Below, piece after piece: positions 15,938-21,168 of a DNA stretch of 21,168 nucleotides (the first letter of the stretch is position 1; every line of letters begins with the position of its first letter). The notes beneath the pieces are model-generated. The model did not search any database. It had not been told where the DNA came from and worked only from the letters and a program-made list of their open reading frames with translations. Made by a program: the position numbers and the translations under genes. This DNA is from Cypionkella sp. (GTDB taxonomy: Bacteria; Pseudomonadota; Alphaproteobacteria; Rhodobacterales; Rhodobacteraceae), in assembly GCA_023255415.1 (NCBI GenBank), contig JALRIN010000044.1, forward strand, positions 1 to 21,168. The letters run 5' to 3'.

Positions 15938-17469
15938 ATCCCCAAACCGCCCTGCGCCAGCATCGGATCGCCCGCCAAAAACGCCTGCGCTTGTGCGACA
16001 ATCGGCGCGCGGTCCAACCGGGCTAGGTTCTTATAGGCCAGCGCCATGCGCGGATTGCGTGCCAGCACCGGCTCATTGGCGATCAGAAAGTTCCAATACA
16101 GGTAATTGAACGGACAAGCCCCCGCCCCCAGCTTTTGCTTCACATCATAGGCACAACCGCCGCAATAATCCGACATCCGGTCGATATAGGCCCCCGAGGC
16201 CGCATAGGGTTTCGAACCCAACCGCCCGCCATCGGCATGGCATACCATGCCGTGCACATTGGGCAATTCGACCCAATCATAGGCATCAACATAGACCGCC
16301 AGATACCAGGCCTCGATCTGCGCGGGCGCTATGCCTGCAAGCAGCGCGAAATTGCCCGTCACCATCAGCCGCTGGATGTGATGCGCATAGCCCGTGCCCT
16401 GTGTCACGCCAATGCACTGCGACATACAGCGCATTTGCGTCGCTCCCGTCCAATAAAACGCCGGCAGATCGCGGGTAGCGCCCAGATGATTGCTGGCGGC
16501 ATAGGCTGGCATCTCGGTCCAATAGATCCCGCGCACATATTCGCGCCAGCCCAAGACTTGGCGCACAAAGCCCTCGACCGCGTTGATCGGAGCCTTGCCT
16601 GCGGCAAAGGCGGCTTCGGCGGCGGCGCAAACCTCGCGCGGTTGCAAAAGGCCGCAGTTGAGATAGGGCGAGATCAAGCCGTGAAACAGAAAATCCTCGC
16701 CCGCCTTCATTGCGTCTTGATAATCGCCAAACTGCGGCAGCGCGTTGTCGATAAAATCCTGCAAGGCTTGCAGCGCCTCGGCTCGGGTCACCGCCCAGCC
16801 GAAACCGGCCAGATCGCCAAAGTTGCCTGAAAAGCGCTGCGCGACCATTGCCAAAACCTCGCGGGTGGTGGCATCGGGGGCAAAGCGCAGCCGCGCGGGC
16901 GGGCGCAGGCCCTTGGGCAGGGATTTGCGGTTTTCAGGGTCAAAGTTCCATTGCCCGCCAGTAGGCGCGCCGTCTTGCATCAAAAGGCCGCTGCGTCTGC
17001 GCATCTCGCGGTAGAAATACTCCATCCGGCCGGTCTTTTTCGCGGCCTTCAACTGGACGAAATCGGCGCGGCTGCAAAAAAAGCGGTCGTCGTCGCGGAT
17101 CTGCACGGGCAGGCCCAAACTGTCCTGCCAGCCCTGCATCATCTGCAACACCCGCCATTCTGCGGCCTCGGTCACGACCACTTCGGTTGCCCTGTGGCGC
17201 GCCACAGCGCGGGCCAGCTCGCCGCCAAAGCTGCCCGAATTGTCCGGGTGATCCAACGTCACATAATCAACCGTAACACCCTCTTGGCGCAGGCTTTGCG
17301 CAAAATGCCGCATCGCCGAGAAGATCAGCGCCAGCTTTTGTTTGTGATGCGGCACATAGCCCGCCTCTTCGGCGACCTCGACCATCAACACCAAATCGCC
17401 CGCGCCCAGATCACGCAGCGCCGAAAGCTCGCGGGTCAACTGATCGCCCAAAACCAGCCGCAGCTTCAT
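15934..17469 (-). CDS. Iron-sulfur bacterial photolyase/cryptochrome (PhrB/CryB type, (6-4) photolyase-like)
   Basis: FeS-BCP proteins bind FAD, an antenna chromophore and a [4Fe-4S] cluster; Agrobacterium PhrB repairs (6-4) photoproducts, and Rhodobacter CryB is a light-responsive member. The 511-residue product starts MKLRLVLGDQLTREL, typical of the family. Cluster ligands Cys348, Cys436, Cys439 and Cys452 are visible (MRCMSQC, YCGGCAYD, GACPFNYLYW). The His pair 363-364 (YAHHIQRL) and Trp340 and Trp388 also match PhrB positions with a constant shift of two. The ATG at 17467-17469 overlaps the DUF2256 stop as ATGA, so it is preferred over an upstream in-frame ATG. Whether it repairs DNA or mainly signals cannot be told from sequence. 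It is the last gene of a dusA-tauE-DUF2256-phr run. Confidence 0.94.
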   Translation of the reverse strand: MKLRLVLGDQLTRELSALRDLGAGDLVLMVEVAEEAGYVPHHKQKLALIFSAMRHFAQSLRQEGVTVDYVTLDHPDNSGSFGGELARAVARHRATEVVVTEAAEWRVLQMMQGWQDSLGLPVQIRDDDRFFCSRADFVQLKAAKKTGRMEYFYREMRRRSGLLMQDGAPTGGQWNFDPENRKSLPKGLRPPARLRFAPDATTREVLAMVAQRFSGNFGDLAGFGWAVTRAEALQALQDFIDNALPQFGDYQDAMKAGEDFLFHGLISPYLNCGLLQPREVCAAAEAAFAAGKAPINAVEGFVRQVLGWREYVRGIYWTEMPAYAASNHLGATRDLPAFYWTGATQMRCMSQCIGVTQGTGYAHHIQRLMVTGNFALLAGIAPAQIEAWYLAVYVDAYDWVELPNVHGMVCHADGGRLGSKPYAASGAYIDRMSDYCGGCAYDVKQKLGAGACPFNYLYWNFLIANEPVLARNPRMALAYKNLARLDRAPIVAQAQAFLAGDPMLAQGGLGI

Positions 17470-17621
17470 GGCTTGCCTGCCGGTTTGGCCGCGCGGCAGC
17501 GGTCGGAACAAAATTTAACACTGTCCCAATCGCGGGCCCATTTCTTGCGCCAGCTAAACGGCAAGCCGCAACAGGCGCATGTTTTCATCGGCAAATCCGC
17601 CTTCTTTCGCATCTTTGCCAT
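17466..17621 (-). CDS. DUF2256 small zinc-ribbon-like protein
   Basis: The short protein (51 residues from the ATG at 17619-17621; a second ATG is three codons later) reads KTCACCGLPFSWRKKWARDW followed by VKFCSDRCR. Two Cys pairs (CACC and CSDRC) around a Trp-rich basic core define DUF2256, whose members probably bind zinc. Function is unknown. Its stop codon overlaps the photolyase start, so the two are translationally coupled. A longer version starting at 17672 adds 17 residues without homology. A GGGGG stretch lies before the chosen start. Confidence 0.82.
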   Translation of the reverse strand: MAKMRKKADLPMKTCACCGLPFSWRKKWARDWDSVKFCSDRCRAAKPAGKP

Positions 17622-17681
17622 TGCATCCCCCGCGTCTGTTTCGACTGGTGATATGGCGCAAGCTTGGCCCAAGCCAAGGCC

Positions 17682-18500
17682 TTAGCCGAAAAACACCTTG
17701 CGCAGCATGTTCAGCGCCACCAGCATGATGAACACCGCAAAGGCCCGCTTCAAAGGCTTGGGGTCCATCGCATGCGCAAGCTTGACCCCCCAAGGCGTGG
17801 TGATCAGCGTCATCGCAATCACCAACAAAAACGCCGGAATATTCACCGCCCCCAGCGTAAACGGCGGTGCGCCCGCCACCGGCAGCAACAAAAAGCCCAC
17901 CACCGAGGGCACCGCGATCAAGATGCCAAAGCCCGCCGCCGTGGCCACAGCGCGGTGGATCACCAAGCCGTAAAGGCTCATCAAGGGCACGCCAAAGGTG
18001 CCACCGCCAATCCCCATCATCGCCGAAAAGAACCCCAACAGCGTCGCATAAACCCCGCGCAAAGGCTGCGCCGGCATGCCATCCCCCAGCCGCCACTGCG
18101 CGCGCCCGAACGACAGATAAAGCCCGGCAATCAGCGCCAGCACCGCGAAAATCACCTGCAAGGTCAGCGATTTAACCTGCGAGGCCAAAAGCGTGCCCGC
18201 CAAGGCCCCCAGCACGATAAACGGCAGCCAGGCCCGCAACAGCGCCCAATCCACAGCGCCCTTTTTGGAATGCGCCAGCACCGATCGCACCGAAGTCACC
18301 ACGATGGTGGCAAGCGAGGTTGCCACACAAATCTGCATCAGTTTTGGCCCCTGAAAGCCCAGATGCGCAAAGGTGTAGAAAAACGCAGGCACCAGCACGA
18401 TGCCGCCCCCTACCCCCAAAAGCCCCGCGATCACCCCCGCAATCGCACCGATTGCCAGCAAAAGCGCCACCATGGGCAAAAGCGTTGCAAGATCGGGCAT
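17682..18500 (-). CDS. TauE/SafE (TSUP) family membrane permease
   Basis: The 272-residue protein is almost entirely hydrophobic, with about eight membrane helices. It contains the two glycine-rich repeats typical of the TSUP family: AGVIAGLLGVGGGIVLVPAFF near the N-terminus and SAMMGIGGGTFGVPLMSLYG in the second half. Known members export or import sulfite, sulfoacetate or other small organosulfur anions. The substrate here cannot be read from sequence or context. AGGAG lies upstream of the ATG. It sits 28 bases after dusA and 60 bases before the DUF2256 gene on the same strand, so cotranscription is likely though no shared function is obvious. Confidence 0.92.
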   Translation of the reverse strand: MPDLATLLPMVALLLAIGAIAGVIAGLLGVGGGIVLVPAFFYTFAHLGFQGPKLMQICVATSLATIVVTSVRSVLAHSKKGAVDWALLRAWLPFIVLGALAGTLLASQVKSLTLQVIFAVLALIAGLYLSFGRAQWRLGDGMPAQPLRGVYATLLGFFSAMMGIGGGTFGVPLMSLYGLVIHRAVATAAGFGILIAVPSVVGFLLLPVAGAPPFTLGAVNIPAFLLVIAMTLITTPWGVKLAHAMDPKPLKRAFAVFIMLVALNMLRKVFFG

Positions 18501-18528
18501 CGGGTCTCTCCTAATGGGTTGGCAAAGC

Positions 18529-19560
18529 CTAGACCGCGACTTCGCGCAGCGCCAGCCCCCCTGCGGTGGCGCGCTCTAACTCGGCCAGCGCCGCGTCCAG
18601 CACCTCTAGCCCCGCGCCGGGTTTGTTGGCACGCTCTGACAGCACCCGCCGCCACCCCCGCGCGCCCGCACGGCCCGCAAAAACCCCCAGCATATGACGG
18701 GTGATCTGGTGCAGCTTGCCGCCCTGCGCGATGTGATCAAGAATATAGGGCCGCATCGCCTCGACCGCGCCAAAGACATCGAAACCGCTGTCCTCGCCCC
18801 AAAGCGCATCCGCCCCCACCAGAACGGCCGCGGGGTCGTGATAGGCGGCGCGGCCCACCATCACCCCGTCAAGCCCCTGATCCAGCAGACCTTTCGCCTG
18901 CGCCAGCGTCGAGACACCGCCGTTGATGCAAATGGTCAGCTCGGGGAAAGCCGCCTTCATCCGCAAGACCAGATCATAGTCGAGCGGCGGCACCTCGCGG
19001 TTTTCCTTGGGGCTTAGGCCCTGCAGCCAAGCCTTGCGGGCGTGGATGATAAAATGCGTCACCCCTGCGGCAGCCACGGTCTGCAGAAACTGCGGCAAGA
19101 CCTGCTCGGGGTCTTGATCATCGACGCCAATGCGGCATTTCACCGTGATCGGAACGTCAGAATTGGCACGCATCGCCGCGACGCAGTCGGCCACCAGCGC
19201 AGGCCGCTCCATCAGCACCGCACCAAAGCAACCCGATTGCACCCGATCTGACGGGCAGCCGACGTTCAGGTTGATCTCGTCATAGCCCCAGTCTTGCGCA
19301 ATCGCCACCGCTTGACCCAACTCACGCGGATCAGACCCACCCAGTTGCAGCGCGACGGGATGTTCGGCGGCAGAATAGTCCAACAGACGATCTTTCGGCC
19401 CATGCAGCACCGCAGGCGCGGTCACCATTTCAGTATAAAGCATCGCCCGCCGCGTCATCAGGCGGTGAAAATACCGACAATGCCTGTCGGTCCAATCCAT
19501 CATAGGGGCGACAGACAGACGCCCCGCAAACAGATAATTTTTGTCTTTAGTAACAGACAC
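18529..19560 (-). CDS. dusA: tRNA-dihydrouridine(20/20a) synthase DusA
   Basis: DusA is an FMN enzyme that reduces U20 and U20a in the tRNA D-loop with NADPH. The 343-residue product begins LSVAPMMDWTDRHCRYFHRL, the DusA-specific N-terminus. It also contains ALQLGGSDP, INLNVGCPSDRVQSGCFGA with catalytic Cys102, ITVKCRIG, FIIHARKAWLQGLSPKENR and a TIM-barrel end, GVMVGRAAYHDP. The start is GTG at 19558-19560, with GAGG eight bases upstream; no ATG lies near that point. It is first in the dusA-tauE-DUF2256-phr run. dusA is a known phage integration target in other bacteria, but the gene here is intact. Confidence 0.95.
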   Translation of the reverse strand: MSVTKDKNYLFAGRLSVAPMMDWTDRHCRYFHRLMTRRAMLYTEMVTAPAVLHGPKDRLLDYSAAEHPVALQLGGSDPRELGQAVAIAQDWGYDEINLNVGCPSDRVQSGCFGAVLMERPALVADCVAAMRANSDVPITVKCRIGVDDQDPEQVLPQFLQTVAAAGVTHFIIHARKAWLQGLSPKENREVPPLDYDLVLRMKAAFPELTICINGGVSTLAQAKGLLDQGLDGVMVGRAAYHDPAAVLVGADALWGEDSGFDVFGAVEAMRPYILDHIAQGGKLHQITRHMLGVFAGRAGARGWRRVLSERANKPGAGLEVLDAALAELERATAGGLALREVAV

Positions 19561-19728
19561 TTAAGCCGCCTCGATGTTCAGGTGCATCCCTTTTAGCACA
19601 GAAAATCCGCGACATTGAGCCAAAATCGGTTCCCGCGGCAAAGTTATCAGCTGCATGCCCCCCCAATGCACCAAAGCCAAAGCGCGCCGTTTGACCGCCC
19701 GACAGGCCACAGAAACACGCTTCCCCGC

Positions 19729-19756
19729 TTGAACTTGGCTGCCAGAGTGATATGGA
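19729..19756 (+). promoter_or_regulatory. Candidate promoter of tRNA-Ser(UGA)
   Basis: TTGAAC (19729-19734) is followed after 16 bases by TATGGA (19751-19756), ten bases before the mature tRNA 5' end. Both boxes are partial matches. The rest of the 206 bases between dusA and the tRNA shows no gene. Confidence 0.35.
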
Positions 19757-19766
19757 CATCCGCGCA

Positions 19767-19856
19767 GGAAGTGTGGCCGAGTGGTTTAAGGCTCTAGTCT
19801 TGAAAACTAGCGTAGGGGGAACTCTACCGTGGGTTCGAATCCCACCGCTTCCGCCA
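19767..19856 (+). tRNA. tRNA-Ser (anticodon UGA)
   Basis: A 90-base class II tRNA. The acceptor stem GGAAGTG pairs with CGCTTCC including one G-U pair, followed by discriminator G and an encoded CCA. The anticodon stem CTAGT/ACTAG encloses loop CTTGAAA, with anticodon TGA at 19801-19803. The long variable arm GTAGGGGGAACTCTAC and the T arm (GTGGG TTCGAAT CCCAC) are complete. The D arm GGCCGAGTGG is typical of serine tRNAs. DNA immediately 3' is strikingly AT-rich. Confidence 0.97.
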
Positions 19857-20227
19857 ATAAATCAAAAAATATTTATAATTATCTTATATTTAGTGGAAAA
19901 TTATTTTTATATCTCCCAATTTACCCCCTTTTTTGCTCATTTACTTTGGTGCGCAACGCTTCACGTGGAAGATACTGTAGTTTTAGGTGTTCGATGCTGC
20001 CTGAAACTTGGAATCTGCATCTCACCTCCTGCGACATCCGCGACTTTGCGACATCATAGATCATCATAATTTGCATTCTTTGTGTGGCTTGAAGCGATGA
20101 TGAGGCTAAACATGTAAAGAGGTGTGGCTGTTGAAGCGCCTGGCGCTGTCTTTCGTCAGACGACAAATCTCGAAATGTCGTCGTATGTCGCTTCGATATC
20201 GAGAGCGTCTCCAAACCTGACGACCTA
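19857..20227. other. AT-rich gene-poor stretch after the tRNA
   Basis: The first 80 or so bases after the tRNA are almost all A and T, in sharp contrast to the window. An inverted repeat, GACGACA (20159-20165) with TGTCGTC (20176-20182), lies about 50 bases after the stop of the upstream minus-strand gene; it has no T-run. An open frame on the minus strand (19921-20274) resembles nothing I know and has no good ribosome site. No supported gene lies here. Confidence 0.6.
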
Positions 20228-20437
20228 TCACAGCGCAGATGCTCTCGCCCGAAACGTGACGTCAGTCTCGCCATCAGCGCGCGTTAGTGTCTGCCAACCT
20301 GTGTGCGTTCTTACCTTTGCCATGGCGCCGATGACCGTTCCGTCTGCCCAGACAATCTCTCTGAAGATTATCTCAACTTGGGTGGATGCAGTCGGGACGA
20401 CTTTTTCAAGCTTACTCAGACGCACCTTGAGGCTCAT
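20228..20437 (-). CDS. Small hypothetical protein downstream of the DUF5681 gene
   Basis: I do not recognise this 69-residue protein. It begins MSLKVRLSKLEKVVPTA, a short amphipathic helix with heptad-like Leu spacing. Alternating hydrophobic, probably beta segments follow (EIIFREIVWADGTVIGAMAKV), then a polar C-terminal half. Its ATG at 20435-20437 overlaps the DUF5681 stop as ATGA, which argues for coupled translation and a shared role. A longer start exists eight codons upstream but would lie inside the DUF5681 gene. Confidence 0.6.
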   Translation of the reverse strand: MSLKVRLSKLEKVVPTASTQVEIIFREIVWADGTVIGAMAKVRTHTGWQTLTRADGETDVTFRARASAL

Positions 20438-20856
20438 TGGACAGCCTTTTCCAGTTCGCACATGCGCGCTTCGAGTTCGGTTGTTTCCAAAGTGCGTCTA
20501 TAGGTTTCGATCAATGCCATGACGTGAGCGCCTTCAGTTAGCGTTAGGTCGCCAAGCCCCACAGCATCGAGAACCGCGCCTGCGGCCCTGGCTGCATCTG
20601 CTGCCTTCCGCATAGGGGGCAGTTTAAATTGAACAGGAGCGTCCTTTCGTGCGGGTGCTATACGCTCAAGGCACAGTCGTAAGGCAGTCGTATCCCCAGC
20701 CAGAGCCGTCTCTACGGCTTTTCTCGTCAAGACTTCGGCCTCACCTTCCAGCAGTGCCAGGCAGGCCTGTGTAGCCCTGTGACGCGCCCCCTTAGGCTTG
20801 CCGGGGTTACCCTTGGCGAAGGTACCGTCCGCATTGCGTCCGCTGTTTCGGGTCAT
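20434..20856 (-). CDS. DUF5681 domain protein of mobile-element context
   Basis: The 140-residue product starts MTRNSGRNADGTFAKGNPGK and continues PKGARHRATQACLALLEGEAEVLTRKAVETAL, the Gly/Lys-rich N-terminus and following helices typical of DUF5681. The function of that family is unknown; members are often found near phage, plasmid or transposon genes in alphaproteobacteria. The C-terminal half is helical (TLTEGAHVMALIETYRRTLETTELEARMCELEKA) and may form a coiled coil. The start at 20854-20856 is chosen because GGAG lies eight bases upstream; a longer start would include the AT-rich promoter region. A perfect palindrome lies 18-34 bases before the ATG. It overlaps the next small gene by ATGA. 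Confidence 0.8.
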   Translation of the reverse strand: MTRNSGRNADGTFAKGNPGKPKGARHRATQACLALLEGEAEVLTRKAVETALAGDTTALRLCLERIAPARKDAPVQFKLPPMRKAADAARAAGAVLDAVGLGDLTLTEGAHVMALIETYRRTLETTELEARMCELEKAVQ

Positions 20857-20873
20857 GTTTGCAGCTCCAATAA

Positions 20874-20912
20874 ATGTTATAATATAACATATCATATTTA
20901 GCGGCAGTGCAA
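20874..20912 (-). promoter_or_regulatory. Promoter candidate with a 17-bp palindrome over the -10 box
   Basis: ATGTTATA-A-TATAACAT (20874-20890) is a perfect palindrome. On the minus strand TTGCAC (20907-20912) is followed after 17 bases by TGTTAT (20884-20889), so the palindrome covers the -10 box. That is the layout of an autoregulated operator for the DUF5681 gene pair. A and T make up 15 of the 17 bases, so chance symmetry in AT-rich DNA must be considered. Confidence 0.45.
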
Positions 20913-20921
20913 AAGTTTTGG

Positions 20922-21088
20922 TGTAATATCGGCAATCCGGCGAGACACATTATTGCTTGATTATAGCTTCTCCCTGAGCGCTTCGTATGGTGTTTTTCCA
21001 TTGTGGGCTCCATGAAGTCTGGCAAGGTTATAGGACTTTTCCCACTCCGCCAGTTTTGCGTTCAAATCGACATCGCCTGTATAGCTTA
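20922..21088 (-). mobile_element. 3' remnant of an IS481-type insertion sequence
   Basis: The transposase tail described separately is followed, going left, by about 40 bases that end at TGT (20922-20924 on the plus strand), a plausible terminal inverted repeat start for this family. The other end is missing: the element stops where the IS5-like end begins. The exact left limit is uncertain. Confidence 0.45.
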
Positions 21089-21089
21089 G
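20961..21089 (-). pseudogene. Truncated IS481-type transposase (C-terminal fragment)
   Basis: On the minus strand an open frame entering from 21089 reads YTGDVDLNAKLAEWEKSYNL, then ARLHGAHNGKTPYEALREKL and a TAA at 20961-20963. This is the C-terminal end of DDE integrase-core transposases of the IS481/IS3 type, where a GKTPYEAL motif is near the end. Only about 42 codons remain. No start codon belongs to it, and the upstream part is replaced by the left end of another insertion sequence, so it cannot be functional. The frame is otherwise uninterrupted, which suggests recent truncation. Confidence 0.8.
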
Positions 21090-21168
21090 GGTCAGGACCC
21101 ATTGAACTTGCGCTTGCGGCGTGATTCAGGCTCCGCAAGGAGACCGATCAATGAGCAACCTTTTCTGG
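21089..21168 (+). mobile_element. Left end of an IS5-like insertion sequence, running off the window
   Basis: GGGTCAGGACCC (21089-21100) resembles the terminal repeat of IS5-superfamily elements seen in Rhodobacterales. A transposase start lies about 50 bases inside. The preceding TTAG (21086-21089) fits the YTAR target preference of the IS5 group. The right end is outside the window, so neither the inverted repeat nor the target duplication can be confirmed. Confidence 0.6.
21151..21168 (+). CDS. IS5-like transposase, first six codons only
   Basis: AAGGAGA (21137-21143) precedes an ATG at 21151, which opens MSNLFW. This start is familiar from IS5-family transposases of alphaproteobacteria, usually continuing with a short helix and a DDE domain. 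Only six codons are visible, so the call rests on this start, the ribosome site and the terminal repeat upstream. Confidence 0.55.

Noticed and set aside
18529..19560. dusA as the island attachment site
   Set aside because: dusA is a known integration target, but the gene is intact from GTG to stop and its flanks are GC-rich core sequence. The composition break is at the tRNA, not at dusA.
19921..20274. Minus-strand open frame of 117 codons after the tRNA
   Set aside because: No homology that I recognise, no good ribosome site, unusual composition, and it overlaps the end of the 69-residue gene in another frame. A decayed gene remnant cannot be excluded.
20124..20522. Plus-strand open frame of 132 codons
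   Set aside because: Antisense to the DUF5681 gene and its partner, which have ribosome sites and coupled overlap; this frame has neither.
19857..21168. Second copy of the tRNA-Ser 3' end (att repeat)
   Set aside because: I looked for the T-arm and acceptor sequence downstream and found none within the window.
1..21168. CRISPR array, riboswitch or rRNA
   Set aside because: No regularly spaced repeats of CRISPR length, no conserved riboswitch core upstream of the genes, and no rRNA sequence were seen.

Overview
The window looks like chromosomal DNA of a Rhodobacterales (Rhodobacter/Paracoccus/roseobacter-like) alphaproteobacterium. The reasons are high GC throughout the core, a CryB/PhrB-type iron-sulfur photolyase, a two-domain CcmI, a soxBDAG sarcosine oxidase operon, and a GC-rich intergenic repeat (12231-12293) of a kind I associate with this order. 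No database search was possible. Family names come from motifs read directly in the translations.

Layout. (1) Positions 1-3449, minus strand: a yfgM-like gene, bamB and der, in the same order as in enterobacteria. They cover envelope protein assembly and ribosome GTPase functions. der runs off the left edge. (2) 3560-5398, minus: an Atm1/HMT1-type ABC half-transporter. (3) 5588-6883, minus: an Ala/Pro-rich membrane-anchored LysM protein, divergent from a LOG-family nucleotide phosphoribohydrolase (6987-7544, plus). (4) 7601-8200, minus: an iron superoxide dismutase with a clear terminator, a promoter candidate and an operator-like dyad. (5) 8332-13546, minus: the heterotetrameric sarcosine oxidase operon in the order soxB, soxD, soxA, soxG. 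The D-A and A-G junctions overlap, and a structured repeat lies between soxB and soxD. (6) 13727-15937, plus: ccmI, ruvX and a DUF1289 gene, all overlapping and so probably one transcript. (7) 15934-19560, minus: dusA, a TauE/SafE permease, a small DUF2256 zinc-ribbon-like protein and an FeS-BCP photolyase, with the last two overlapping by ATGA. The photolyase converges on the DUF1289 gene with overlapping stop codons.

(8) From 19767 the character changes. A tRNA-Ser(UGA) gene is followed at once by very AT-rich DNA. Next come two small overlapping genes (a DUF5681 protein and an unrecognised 69-residue protein) with a perfect 17-bp palindrome over the likely -10 box. Then comes the 3' remnant of an IS481-type transposase, which appears to be cut by the left end of an IS5-like element that continues past the right edge. 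I read this as the edge of a genomic island or insertion hot spot beside a tRNA gene.

Most of the window is ordinary core genome. The parts most worth a second look are the DUF2256/photolyase pair, a 99-residue tandem duplication at the CcmI C-terminus, the DUF5681 two-gene unit with its palindrome, the nested insertion sequences, and a six-codon reading frame whose stop overlaps the der start.
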